A stretch of DNA of 20,126 nt from the NCBI GenBank assembly GCA_964587655.1, contig CAZPMT010000102.1, positions 1 to 20,126 of the forward strand. The letters run 5' to 3'. The position numbers and the translations under genes were made by a program. The notes beneath the pieces were generated by a model. The model was not told where the DNA came from and ran no database searches. It saw only the letters and a list, made by a program, of their open reading frames with translations. Positions 1 through 8,522 of this stretch are shown here, in pieces; the stretch's first letter is position 1; each line of letters starts with the position of its first letter. Origin of the DNA: CAZPMT01 sp964587655. Its GTDB lineage: Bacteria > Hydrogenedentota > Hydrogenedentia > Hydrogenedentales > SLHB01.

Positions 1-847
1 CACAGGCAATCCGACGCCTCTTCACGAGATCGCCCGCGTCAACATCCAAACCGACCCCTGCCACTCTAAACGCATGAAATATCCCCGCGAAGCCCAAAAA
101 CCGGTCTTTCTGGCCGGGCCTCTAGATCGCGTCTCCCGCAATCCCAATCACGACGGACTCGATCTCCACATCGCCCACAACCTCGCCATGCTCCAGGTCA
201 TGCTGAACCGCGCAGCCGTCTCGATGCGAAACGCGCCCCTTGTCGACGACACCGTAGCGTCCACCGACGCATACCACATGAAATCGTCCAAACCCAGCGC
301 GCATCTCGAAGCATTCACCAGAATTTCGCGCGAGTACAGGCATTACGCAACCTTGATCAAAGCGTCCGACCCAGTCGAGCCCGACCCGGCGGACTTCTTC
401 AACTACGAAACCCGTACCACGATCGATACCGACCTTGACCTCGACAACGATCGATTACTGCATCTCGGATCCACCATCGACCCTGCCCACCAGGCCCGCA
501 GATACATGCGCGAAGCCGTCAAACACGCAGCCGCTGGAAAAGACGTCGCCGCCATCGATGCAGCCACCATCGCGATGAGAATCAACCCCTACATGCTCGA
601 CGCACCCGAATGGAAAGACCGCGTAATCGAAGCCTACCGCCCCAAAGGCACCCCGCTTCCCAAAGAAGCCGTCAAAAAGATCATCACATACATCCTGAAG
701 GTCGACCCCGATGAAGAGCCGCCCGAAGAGAACGCCCTAACGCGCTTCGTCAAACACTGCCGCGAGAACTTTCCCGACACAGAAGACATGACCGAAGAAG
801 AAGGAGACGATTACGACAAAGACGACGACCTACTTACAGGATCCTAG
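1..847 (+). CDS. Unrecognised protein with acidic C-terminus, 5' end probably outside the window
   Basis: No family is recognised. The first ATG is at 74 (257 residues), but it has no Shine-Dalgarno sequence, and the same frame stays open to the window edge. Positions 2-73 have the same codon style as the gene (GGC, CCG, GAG, ATC, GCC, CGC, GTC, AAC), so the true start is probably upstream and this entry is a 5'-partial gene. The product has no signal peptide or membrane helix. The middle is helix-rich, around the stretch RISREYRHYATLIKASD and an Ala-rich helix near residues 145-170. The last 30 residues or so are strongly acidic (runs of E and D), suggesting a soluble, highly charged protein. 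The stop TAG is at 845-847. That it is coding is fairly secure from codon use; its role is unknown. Confidence 0.6.
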   Translation, partial: TGNPTPLHEIARVNIQTDPCHSKRMKYPREAQKPVFLAGPLDRVSRNPNHDGLDLHIAHNLAMLQVMLNRAAVSMRNAPLVDDTVASTDAYHMKSSKPSAHLEAFTRISREYRHYATLIKASDPVEPDPADFFNYETRTTIDTDLDLDNDRLLHLGSTIDPAHQARRYMREAVKHAAAGKDVAAIDAATIAMRINPYMLDAPEWKDRVIEAYRPKGTPLPKEAVKKIITYILKVDPDEEPPEENALTRFVKHCRENFPDTEDMTEEEGDDYDKDDDLLTGS

Positions 848-886
848 GGTATCGGCGCTTCCCGGCAAGACAATCCTCGCTGGTAG

Positions 887-907
887 CGCGACGTTTCCAA
901 CGTCGCG
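887..907. repeat. GC-rich perfect palindrome downstream of the first gene
   Basis: CGCGACGTT and AACGTCGCG form a 9-bp perfect stem closed by a 3-nt TCC loop, 40 nt after the stop of the upstream gene. No T-run follows (the next bases are GCCTTTCCCCGC), so it is not a classical intrinsic terminator. It could be a dispersed REP-like element or a Rho-independent-like processing hairpin. Only one copy is present in this window. The rest of the 183-nt gap before kup shows no clear promoter. Confidence 0.5.
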
Positions 908-1030
908 GCCTTTCCCCGCTGTTTCGCCCGGTGGGGTTAGTTTGCCGTAGGTTGCCGTGATACGCAAGGGATTTATTCGAGGGAGCAATCACAATCTTGT
1001 TGGCGCAGGGCGGGGAACGTGTGGTAACAT

Positions 1031-2935
1031 ATGGGCCGCTTTATGAAAGAACCCGGAAACAGTAACGGGCGGAACCTTTCCGTCCTTGTGCTGGGAGCGC
1101 TGGGGGTCGTCTACGGAGATCTCGGTACGAGCCCCCTGTACGCAATGCGCGAGTGCTTCGACGGCGCCCACACGCTCGATCCGTCTCCCCTTAACGTTCT
1201 GGGTATTCTTTCGCTCATCTTATGGGCTCTGACCATTGTCATCTCGGTCAAGTACATGGTCTTCATCACGCGGGCCGATAATCGCGGCGAAGGCGGCATC
1301 CTCGCGCTGATGGCGCTGGCATTGTCCAAGCTTGGCGCCGAAAAGGGAAGAATGAGGATTGTCGTCACGGCCATGGGCCTTTTCGGCGCGGCCCTGCTGT
1401 ACGGGGATGGGATGATCACGCCGGCCATTTCCGTCTTAAGCGCGGTCGAAGGGCTTGAAGTCGCGACGCCCGTTTTCTTTCCCTACGTCGTACCCATAAC
1501 TATTGTCATCCTGGTATTCCTGTTCATGGCTCAGAGCCGTGGTACGGCACAGATCGGGGCCATCTTCGGACCGGTCATCCTGGTCTGGTTCTTGGTTATC
1601 GGCACGCTTGGGCTCTGTGCAATCGTTCGGAATCCTACCGTGCTGCAGGCCGTCAACCCCCTGTTCGCCTTGCGCTTTTTCGCATCGAATGGTTGGGCTG
1701 GGTTTTTCGTGCTCGGCTCGGTCTTCCTGGCGTTGACTGGAGGCGAAGCGCTTTATGCGGACATGGGACACTTCGGGCGGCGTCCCATACAGGTGGGCTG
1801 GTATTGCGTCGCTTTGCCCGGGCTGCTTCTAAACTACTTCGGACAGGGGGCCACTATCCTTACATCCCCGCAGGCGACGTCCAATCCATTCTATGCGCTG
1901 GCGCCCCACTGGGGGCTTCTGCCCATGGTCGTGCTTTCCACGGCCGCGACGATTATTGCGTCCCAAGCTATCATCAGCGGCGTATTCTCGCTGACGCGGC
2001 AGGCAGTGCTGCTGGGATTCCTTCCTCGCATTCCAATCACCCACACCTCTTCCCTCGAGATCGGACAAATCTACGTTCCCATTGTTAACAGGGTTCTTCT
2101 TGTCGCCACCGTAAGCCTTGTGCTTGCGTTTCGGACCTCATCTGGTCTCGCGGCCGCATACGGAGTGGGCGTGGCGATGGACATGCTCATTGCGACCCTC
2201 ATCCTGTACGTTGTCGCCCGTCACGTGTGGGGGTGGCGCCGGTGGACCGCGAGAATCCTGCTCGCGGGGTTCCTGGTGTTTGACGTGGCGTTCTGCAGTT
2301 CGGCCCTGGCGAAGATCCCAGCCGGCGGATGGTTCCCGCTTGTCATGGCATTGGGCGTGTACCTCCTGATGACCACTTGGCGGAAAGGCCGGCAGATCCT
2401 CGGCGCGCGCCTCTACCAGCGTGTACCTTCCCTCGACGATTTCGTTCAGAAGATTATCCCCGCCGATGCCCTGATCGTACGCGTCCCGGGTGCGGCCATA
2501 TTCATGTCGGGAAACCCGTCCGGAACGCCGCCGGTGCTCCTCCACAACATCAAATACAATAAAGTCCTGCATGAAACGGTAGCCGTTATGAACGTGGTGA
2601 TCGAAGAGACACCGCACGTCCGACGTTCCGAGCGGGTCAACGTGGAGAACCTTGGTCACGGGTTCTATCGCGTAAAGGCACGTTACGGGTTCATGGAATC
2701 TCCGAATGTAAAGGAAGTCCTGGGCCTTTGCGGGGAACAAGGTCTGAAGCTCGACTCCATCATGGTTGGGTTCTTCCTCGGGCGCGAGAGCATCGTCATC
2801 ACGAGCAAGCCCGGCATGGCAAAGTGGCGGCAGCGTCTTTTCGCGCTCATGGCGAGAAACGCACAAGGGGCCAGCCCGTTCTTCGAGATCCCTCCAAACC
2901 AGGTGGTTGAGCTTGGCGTCCAGGTCGAACTGTAA
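1031..2935 (+). CDS. kup: Low-affinity potassium uptake protein Kup (KUP/HAK/KT family)
   Basis: This is a K+/H+ symporter of the inner membrane. The 634-residue product matches the usual length (about 620-630). The family hallmark GVVYGDLGTSPLY is at residues 25-37 in the first membrane helix and includes the conserved Asp (D30). GEGGI is at 86-90, YGDGMITPAISVLSAVEG at 124-141 and GGEALYADMGHFG at 237-249, all diagnostic of Kup. About twelve hydrophobic helices fill residues 15-450, followed by a cytoplasmic C-terminal domain (about 480-634). The ATG at 1031 has only a weak, distant purine-rich stretch upstream. A second in-frame ATG at 1043 (MKEPGN) is an alternative start. The gene is monocistronic and converges with mpl 51 nt downstream. 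No c-di-AMP riboswitch or other leader element was seen. The family assignment is certain; the exact start is less so. Confidence 0.96.
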   Translation: MGRFMKEPGNSNGRNLSVLVLGALGVVYGDLGTSPLYAMRECFDGAHTLDPSPLNVLGILSLILWALTIVISVKYMVFITRADNRGEGGILALMALALSKLGAEKGRMRIVVTAMGLFGAALLYGDGMITPAISVLSAVEGLEVATPVFFPYVVPITIVILVFLFMAQSRGTAQIGAIFGPVILVWFLVIGTLGLCAIVRNPTVLQAVNPLFALRFFASNGWAGFFVLGSVFLALTGGEALYADMGHFGRRPIQVGWYCVALPGLLLNYFGQGATILTSPQATSNPFYALAPHWGLLPMVVLSTAATIIASQAIISGVFSLTRQAVLLGFLPRIPITHTSSLEIGQIYVPIVNRVLLVATVSLVLAFRTSSGLAAAYGVGVAMDMLIATLILYVVARHVWGWRRWTARILLAGFLVFDVAFCSSALAKIPAGGWFPLVMALGVYLLMTTWRKGRQILGARLYQRVPSLDDFVQKIIPADALIVRVPGAAIFMSGNPSGTPPVLLHNIKYNKVLHETVAVMNVVIEETPHVRRSERVNVENLGHGFYRVKARYGFMESPNVKEVLGLCGEQGLKLDSIMVGFFLGRESIVITSKPGMAKWRQRLFALMARNAQGASPFFEIPPNQVVELGVQVEL

Positions 2936-2986
2936 GAGCGTGTACGAAAAGTAGGGTCGGCGGAGCGAGGAAGAAGCCCTCGATTT

Positions 2987-4486
2987 CTACCGGCGCGTCC
3001 GGGACGAGATCAGGGCGTTCGTGGAAGGACTGCCTGAAGGGTTGGAGATCGCGGCGCGGAACCGGTCGTAGATTCCGCCGAACGCCCCGTTGCTCATGAG
3101 GAGGACAACGTCTCCTTTTTCGCCGCGCGCGAGAACGTCTTCGACGATCTCATCCACGCTGTCCGCGCACCGCGCCGACACCCCTGACAGCCGAAGCGCG
3201 TCAACGAGCGTTGCACGATCCAGGCGTTTCTCCTCTGGGATCTTATCGACGCGGTGGATTGGTCCGATCCAGACCTGATCGGCGCCCCGAAAGGCTTCCT
3301 CGAGTTCCTGCTGGAAACGATTTGTGGCGGTCGTATTCGAGCGTGGCTCGAACAACACCCAGAGCCGTCTCTGAGGCCATCTCGAGCGTGCCGCGGCGAT
3401 CGTCTCACGAATCGCGGTGGGATGGTGGGCGAAATCATCCACAAAGGTCATGCCGTTCGCATCGAGAAAGACTTCCATCCGCCGTCGGACGCCGAGAAAG
3501 TGCGGCATGGCCGCCTCGATCTCTTCGGGTGACGCCCCCAACACGCCCGCAACGGCAACGGACGCAAGCGCGTTAAGCAGATTGTGCCGGCCCGTGAGGG
3601 GCGCGGCCAATTCCGCCCAGCGCCGTCCCCCCCGATACACGCGCAGTGCGGCTCGCCCGTCGCGCATTTCCCCGTCCCATTCGCCGCGCCAGTCCGCGCA
3701 TTGATCGAAACCGTACGTGGCCACTTGCGAGAAGGCGTGGCGCGTCAATGCGGCCGCACCTGGCTGGTCGGCGCAGGCAATCAGCCAGCCATTTGCCGGA
3801 ATCTGCCTCAGCATTAGTTGGAAGGCGCGTTCGATGCCGGCCAAGCTGTCGTAGATGTCGCCGTGGTCGAACTCAATGGAGGTCACCACGGCAATCTCGG
3901 GCAAGTAGTGAAAGAACTTCGCCCGCTTATCGAAGAATGCCGTGTCGTACTCGTCCCCCTCGATGACGAAGGGCGCCCCCTTGGGTCCGAGTCGCGCGTT
4001 GTGCGGAAAGTCAAGCGGCTCGCCGCCAATCAGGAAACCCGGACGGAGTCCCGCCCGGTCCAGCAGAAAGGCCGTCAGCGCGGTCGTCGTCGTCTTTCCG
4101 TGCGTACCGCATATCGCTACGGGCCGACGTTCACGAAGGACTTCCTCCTTGATCCACTCCGCGAGACTCACATACCGCAGGCGGCGTTCGAGAACCGCCT
4201 CGACTTCCGGGTTGCCGCGACTCAGCGCGTTCCCGATAACGACCACGTCGGGGTCCCAGTCGAGATTGGCGGGCGCGTAGCCGGTGGCCACGGGCACGCC
4301 CAGCGCCTCGACCATATGCGACGTGGGCGGATACAGCGGGTTGTCGCTCCCGCGGACCTCCCACCCGGTCTCGATGGCCAGCCTCGCCCCCGCCACCATC
4401 GCCGTGCCCCCGATCCCGGAGAAATGAACTCGCGGGGCCGGTGCATCATTGCCCCGCCGCGGCGCGCTACCCTGAATCCGAAACAT
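2987..4486 (-). CDS. mpl: UDP-N-acetylmuramate:L-alanyl-gamma-D-glutamyl-meso-diaminopimelate ligase
   Basis: Mpl re-attaches the recycled murein tripeptide to UDP-MurNAc in the cytoplasm, using ATP. It is a Mur-ligase homologue. The N-terminal Rossmann domain has HFSGIGGTAM (21-30), the Mpl/MurC form of the UDP-binding loop. The ATP loop is CGTHGKTTTT (about 126-135). Further Mur-ligase motifs are IEGDEYDTAFFDKRAKFFHY, TSIEFDHGDIY and the C-terminal FEPRSNT, the last typical of Mpl and MurC. EGDEYDTAFFDKR favours Mpl over MurC. The 499 residues include a short N-terminal extension and a C-terminal tail compared with the E. coli enzyme (about 457). The ATG at 4486 is preceded by GAGAGGTGG at good spacing. 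An overlapping ATG at 4490 is out of frame. The gene implies meso-diaminopimelate peptidoglycan and turnover recycling. It stands alone and converges with kup. Confidence 0.95.
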   Translation of the reverse strand: MFRIQGSAPRRGNDAPAPRVHFSGIGGTAMVAGARLAIETGWEVRGSDNPLYPPTSHMVEALGVPVATGYAPANLDWDPDVVVIGNALSRGNPEVEAVLERRLRYVSLAEWIKEEVLRERRPVAICGTHGKTTTTALTAFLLDRAGLRPGFLIGGEPLDFPHNARLGPKGAPFVIEGDEYDTAFFDKRAKFFHYLPEIAVVTSIEFDHGDIYDSLAGIERAFQLMLRQIPANGWLIACADQPGAAALTRHAFSQVATYGFDQCADWRGEWDGEMRDGRAALRVYRGGRRWAELAAPLTGRHNLLNALASVAVAGVLGASPEEIEAAMPHFLGVRRRMEVFLDANGMTFVDDFAHHPTAIRETIAAARSRWPQRRLWVLFEPRSNTTATNRFQQELEEAFRGADQVWIGPIHRVDKIPEEKRLDRATLVDALRLSGVSARCADSVDEIVEDVLARGEKGDVVLLMSNGAFGGIYDRFRAAISNPSGSPSTNALISSRTRR

Positions 4487-4578
4487 CCATCCACCTCTCC
4501 GTCAGCAACTCTCCATTGAGGACATAGAGGTTGTGAAGAAATGCCGTCACAATACGCCCATTCACTCAGCGGCCCTGG

Positions 4579-4673
4579 AATGGCGTCATTCCCGCGAAAG
4601 CGGGAATCCAGTGCGGATGTCGCGGGCCGGCGTGTGTACTCTGGATTCCCGCTTTCGCGGGAATGACGCCATT
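4579..4673. repeat. 33-bp perfect inverted repeat built from two ATTCCCGC...GCGGGAAT palindromes
   Basis: Arms 4579-4611 and 4641-4673 are exact reverse complements separated by 29 nt. Each arm is itself a near-palindrome: ATTCCCGCGAAAGCGGGAAT at 4588-4607 and its complement at 4645-4664 (8-bp stem, tetranucleotide loop). The 20-bp core is the same as in the tandem array at 9810-10073. The element sits in the 273-nt gap between the FG-GAP gene and mpl. The two-arm layout resembles paired REP/dRS3-like elements mobilised by a transposase in trans. No transposase is present here. Confidence 0.85.
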
Positions 4674-4759
4674 TTGGGATTGTTTCACAAGCTCATAGCA
4701 TTCAATCATATGTCTTGTCCCTTGCACAAAGACGCTTCGACGGGATACGGCGGGACACG

Positions 4760-6127
4760 TCAGAAAACCACGACGTCCAAACGTTTCTTGTTGTTGCCGC
4801 CGGAGTGATACAGCACCAGATCTTGAGCCTTGTTGCCATTGAGATCGAAGGCCTGTCCCGTACCGAACGACGGGAGATCCAGAACGACCCACGGGCGCGG
4901 CGACACGAACTGTTCCGCACTCCCGGTGCGAATGGCCATCTTGTCCGCGCTTTGCCCGAAGGCCGCGTCCATCCGCCCGTCGCCGTTGAAGTCGCCGAGG
5001 GCATACGCGACGCGCTCGCGTCCTTCTGGCGCATCGAGCAGCACGCTCTCCGCGAACGTTGGTTTGGAGGGAAACGCGCCGTCCTTGAAAAGATACACTT
5101 CCACGCGCGCGGACACCTTCTTCCGAATGAAGAAGTTCAGGATGTTCTTCACGCCCAAAGGAACCGTCATGAAAACGAGATCCCGTTTGCCGTCGCCGTC
5201 GACGTCCGCGACAATCGGACTCGATACTGCGCCGTCTGCTTCGAACGTGGCGCTGGGCGCGGTGGAATAGGTGAAGAGTCCGTTGGACAGATAGACCTGC
5301 GTGACCGCTTTCAGGTTGATGGTGCCCTTCAACTGCGTCACCACGAGATCGGGCATTCCATTAGCGTCGATATCCGACATGTACGCGCTTGCCTGCCACT
5401 TGTCCTCGAGGTTCAAAGGGATCTTGAAACGGGTGTTCTCCGACCAGTCCTTTCCGTGCGCGAAATCGGCGAACTCATCGCTCAGGAACGCGATGCATTT
5501 CTGCGTTTCGCCGGGAAGCGAAAATGGGTGGCAGGCGGGCAGGCGATACTGGATGTACACGCCGTCGTACTCGCTGATCTCACTGACGACGTCGCAGGCC
5601 ACCCGCGACAACGCCTGGCTCGGCGTACGGATCTCGTATCCGGAAGGCACGGGAAGGATCCATTCGTCGATCCCGTCGCCGTTGAGGTCTTCGGCAGCGT
5701 TATTGAGAAACAGGGGCTGTTTGGCGCCGCTCGGCAGCAGCGAGGAAAAGCGCGGCTTGGGACCCGGCGCGAAACGCCCTTCCTTGAACTCGAACACGGT
5801 CGCCCCCTCGGCGTCCACGCCGACCAGTTCGACGGGCGGCTTTCCATCGACTTCGGCGAAGAAAAGCGTGCTGATACTGGGCTCCAAATCAATCGTGAGC
5901 GATGCCTGCGCGGGATACCCGCCCGCGTCGTCGGCGATGAAGACCGCCACGAGCTTCTTGAGCGGGTAGCTCCGCTCGTCGCAACACGCCACGAACAGTT
6001 CCGCCTTGCCGTCGCCCGTTACGTCGTGCGGCGCGACGTTCCAGATGGGGGCTTCCGTGTTCAGCACGTAAGCCTGATACGGTTCCGCCGAGAGAACGAG
6101 CGATGCCACGATCATCAGACAACTCAT
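4760..6127 (-). CDS. Secreted FG-GAP/VCBS repeat protein
   Basis: The product is predicted to be exported, with a beta-propeller-type repeat fold and no enzymatic motif. The ATG at 6127 is chosen because GGAGGTG lies 6-8 nt upstream. The longer frame up to 6193 adds 22 residues that would bury the signal peptide. The 455-residue protein begins with a short hydrophobic leader (MSCLMIVASLVLSAEP). It carries six calcium-binding-like D-x-[DN]-G-[DN]-G repeats: DVTGDGKAELFV near 35, DLNGDGIDEWIL at 147, DIDANGMPDLVV at 252, DVDGDGKRDLVF at 308, DFNGDGRMDAAF at 379 and DLNGNKAQDLVL at 428. There is no lipobox or C-terminal sorting helix. It is on the same strand as argS, 78 nt downstream of it, and could be cotranscribed. 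Ligand and role are unknown. Such proteins are common in large-genome environmental bacteria. Confidence 0.85.
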   Translation of the reverse strand: MSCLMIVASLVLSAEPYQAYVLNTEAPIWNVAPHDVTGDGKAELFVACCDERSYPLKKLVAVFIADDAGGYPAQASLTIDLEPSISTLFFAEVDGKPPVELVGVDAEGATVFEFKEGRFAPGPKPRFSSLLPSGAKQPLFLNNAAEDLNGDGIDEWILPVPSGYEIRTPSQALSRVACDVVSEISEYDGVYIQYRLPACHPFSLPGETQKCIAFLSDEFADFAHGKDWSENTRFKIPLNLEDKWQASAYMSDIDANGMPDLVVTQLKGTINLKAVTQVYLSNGLFTYSTAPSATFEADGAVSSPIVADVDGDGKRDLVFMTVPLGVKNILNFFIRKKVSARVEVYLFKDGAFPSKPTFAESVLLDAPEGRERVAYALGDFNGDGRMDAAFGQSADKMAIRTGSAEQFVSPRPWVVLDLPSFGTGQAFDLNGNKAQDLVLYHSGGNNKKRLDVVVF

Positions 6128-6138
6128 GAGATACACCT
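6121..6138 (-). promoter_or_regulatory. Ribosome binding site that decides the FG-GAP gene start
   Basis: On the minus strand GGAGGTG is followed by TATCTC and then ATG at 6127. This strong Shine-Dalgarno sequence fixes the start immediately before the signal peptide and rejects the upstream in-frame start at 6193. Confidence 0.75.
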
Positions 6139-6205
6139 CCAGATCAAGTGCCTGTGCGTCCCGCACTGCGGACGGCATTCCGCGACGCACCACGACACGG
6201 ACTTC

Positions 6206-7900
6206 CTACATTCGTTCCAGGGCCTCGATGCCGAGGATGTGTAGTGCGTTTTCGAGGGTGATGCGCGTCGCGGCGCAGACTTGGGCGCGGGCGATGCGTT
6301 GCCAGTCCGTCTCGGCGGCGAGGACGGGACATTCGTGATAGAAGCCTGTAAAGAGACGCGCGGTGTCGAGCGCGTACTGAGCGATGGGCGCGCAATTACG
6401 CTGCGCCGCCGCGCCGGTCACGGTATCGGGAAATGAAGCCAGCTTTGTGACGAGTTGCCATTCAGCGTCGGTCTCGACGGGAAACGCCTCGGACACGGCG
6501 GCCGGCACTTCGCCAAACTTCCGCAGGATCGAACTGATCCGCGCGCACGAGTACTGGGCGTACGGCCCCGTGTCGCCCGTAAACGACAGACTGGACTCCC
6601 AATCGAAGACGACGTTCTTGTTGGGCCCGACGCGGAGAATAGCGAACCGGATCGCCGCCACGGCCACTTTGCGCGCAATGGCCTCGCGCTCATCCGGCGG
6701 CAGTTCGCCGCACTGCTCTTCCACCTTGGCCGACGAACGTGCGCCCGCCTCGTCGAGGAACTCGGACAACAGGACGCCATTGCCTTGGCGCGTCGACATC
6801 TTGCCTTCGGCCAGTAGAATGTAAGAGTAGGAGACCATTTCCGGAAAGGGTATGCCGGCCGCGCCGAGGATGAGCGCCAGTTGCTGCGCATACAGCTTGT
6901 GGTCCTCGCCGAGCACGATGATGTTGATGTCCGCGCCGCGTTCGGCCTTGTCGATCGTATAGGCCAGATCGCGATAGCCGTACATCGAACTCCCGTTGGA
7001 GCGCAGCAGCACGAAGTAGCGCCCCTCGTCCGGCTTGTAACCCAGCTTCGCGAGGTCCACGACAAGGCGGTTTTCCTCGTCGGTGAAGAGTGCGCCTTTC
7101 TTGCGAAGCGCGGCCATGACCTGTTCGACACGCGCATCCTTTATGTACGCGGATTCGCGGTCGAACACGTCGTAGACGATACCGAGCCGCGCAAGCACGG
7201 CTACCTGGCCCTTCAGGCACATGTCCGTAACGGCGTAGAAACGTTCCCTGGCCTTGGCGTCCCCCTCCTCCATCTTCGACAGGAGCTCATACCCCTTTGC
7301 CGCGAACGCGGGGTCGGCCTCCGCGCGCGCGTTCGCGTCCACATACAGATTCAATATCTGATCAAACGTAAGGCGTTCGAGGTCCTCGCAGACGAGCACC
7401 AACAGGCCGATCTGACGGCCCACGTCGTTGACGTAGTAGTGGACCTCGACGCCGTAGCCTTCGAAGCGCAGGAGCCGCGTCAAGCTGTCGCCGATCATGG
7501 CGTTGCGCGCGCGGCCCAAATGCGGGCTCGCATTTGGATTGATGCTCGTGTGTTCCAGGAGCACGCGCTTTCCCACGCCGCTGTCATTCGATCCGAAGTG
7601 CGGCCCCTCATCGAGAACTCCCGCCACGATCCGCCGCGCGAACCGGCCGCGGTCCAGACGGAAATTCACATACGGGCCAGCCGCGGAAACGCTTGACACC
7701 TCGGGGCCAAAAGCCACGTCGCGCGCGATGCGGGCCGCAAGCTCGGCGGGCGTCGTCCCGAGTTTTCGCGCAGCTTCAAACGTCCTCAACGCGACGTCGC
7801 CCAATTCGAGACTCGGCGGCGAGACGAACGGCAGGTCCGAAACCGCGATGCCATCGAAGGCGCCCGCGATGGGTCTTGCCAGTGTTTCAAATACGTTCAC
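6206..7900 (-). CDS. argS: Arginyl-tRNA synthetase
   Basis: The enzyme charges tRNA-Arg with arginine in the cytoplasm. It is a class I synthetase of 564 residues (family usual 550-590). The N-terminal Add-1 domain occupies about residues 1-100. The HIGH-type signature is at 121-130 (NPNASPHLGR), here HLGR with Arg in place of the last His. The second signature is KMSTRQG at 367-373, the usual ArgS form of KMSKS. A DALR-type anticodon-binding domain forms the C-terminus. The start is a GTG at 7900, with GGAG 7 nt upstream. The gene lies 37 nt downstream of the TOPRIM-like gene on the same strand, so read-through from that cassette is possible. Identification is certain. Confidence 0.96.
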   Translation of the reverse strand: MNVFETLARPIAGAFDGIAVSDLPFVSPPSLELGDVALRTFEAARKLGTTPAELAARIARDVAFGPEVSSVSAAGPYVNFRLDRGRFARRIVAGVLDEGPHFGSNDSGVGKRVLLEHTSINPNASPHLGRARNAMIGDSLTRLLRFEGYGVEVHYYVNDVGRQIGLLVLVCEDLERLTFDQILNLYVDANARAEADPAFAAKGYELLSKMEEGDAKARERFYAVTDMCLKGQVAVLARLGIVYDVFDRESAYIKDARVEQVMAALRKKGALFTDEENRLVVDLAKLGYKPDEGRYFVLLRSNGSSMYGYRDLAYTIDKAERGADINIIVLGEDHKLYAQQLALILGAAGIPFPEMVSYSYILLAEGKMSTRQGNGVLLSEFLDEAGARSSAKVEEQCGELPPDEREAIARKVAVAAIRFAILRVGPNKNVVFDWESSLSFTGDTGPYAQYSCARISSILRKFGEVPAAVSEAFPVETDAEWQLVTKLASFPDTVTGAAAQRNCAPIAQYALDTARLFTGFYHECPVLAAETDWQRIARAQVCAATRITLENALHILGIEALERM

Positions 7901-7937
7901 GTCCTAACTCCAAGGCAGACTCCAGTTGCCCTGCGGT

Positions 7938-8522
7938 TCACCGCGCGTCTCGGACATTTTCCATCTGACAATCATCAAATGACTTGCTCTTCTGCCATAG
8001 CTTGTCATAGAAGTCACCAAACGAGCGATTGCGCAGCCAGTTGTGCAAAGGGGCCTCCCGGACGAGACCCTCTATCAGGTCCTCTTTCTTGTCGTCGGCA
8101 CGTATGCGCAAGGCGGCCTCGAACACGTGTTTAGGATCCGTGACGCGAAAATCGCTGGCGTTTCTGCCGGTTCTCGCGGCGATCCAATCCGCGTCTGCAC
8201 ACAACCAACATTCGACGTTGCGTTGACATACGCCGAATATTGTGTAATGCGCGTATTCGTCGGGGCGTCTTCCTTCTTCCTGTTTGAGAACGGTCCTCCA
8301 TGCGTTGTCATCGTCATCATTGGAGTCCGTGAGGAAAACTATAAGCTCCGCATTCTTGGAGGCAAGTTCCCCGCAAATGTGCGGTATTTCACGCCGCCGG
8401 CTCGTGCGAGTACTCCCACGAAACTTGCCTTCGATGGTTTCGGCATGAGGGCACCATCTCTTGACAAAGCCCTTGATGAGAGCCCTGTCCGTGCTCCCTT
8501 CCACTGAGTATCCGATCTTCAT
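7938..8522 (-). CDS. TOPRIM-like (DUF4276/OLD-type) protein, partner of an AAA ATPase
   Basis: The 194-residue soluble protein begins with a beta strand and the motif YSVEGSTD (E8-G9), as in TOPRIM-fold proteins of the OLD/DUF4276/DUF4435/RloB type. A second hydrophobic strand, ELIVFLTD, ends in an acidic cluster (D66, D69-D72) placed where the TOPRIM DxD metal site would be. NVECWLCAD (about 102-110) resembles the conserved Glu-Trp region of DUF4276-like proteins. These features suggest a metal-dependent nuclease or effector, but the exact family is inferred by eye. The start ATG at 8522 overlaps the stop of the ATPase gene (ATGA, 4 nt), so translation is coupled. ATPase plus TOPRIM-like pairs are known in the PARIS (AriA/AriB) and AbiL phage-defence systems. 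This protein is smaller than AriB. Function is inferred, not shown. Confidence 0.6.
   Translation of the reverse strand: MKIGYSVEGSTDRALIKGFVKRWCPHAETIEGKFRGSTRTSRRREIPHICGELASKNAELIVFLTDSNDDDDNAWRTVLKQEEGRRPDEYAHYTIFGVCQRNVECWLCADADWIAARTGRNASDFRVTDPKHVFEAALRIRADDKKEDLIEGLVREAPLHNWLRNRSFGDFYDKLWQKSKSFDDCQMENVRDAR

Noticed and set aside
2966..2990. Bidirectional terminator between kup and mpl
   Set aside because: Only a 5-bp stem (CGAGG/CCTCG) with a 7-nt loop and no real T-run on either side.
4715..6244. Long plus-strand open frame (509 codons) opposite the FG-GAP gene
   Set aside because: It is the shadow of the minus-strand gene, which has a signal peptide, a strong ribosome binding site and six FG-GAP repeats. 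The plus frame has no recognisable domain.
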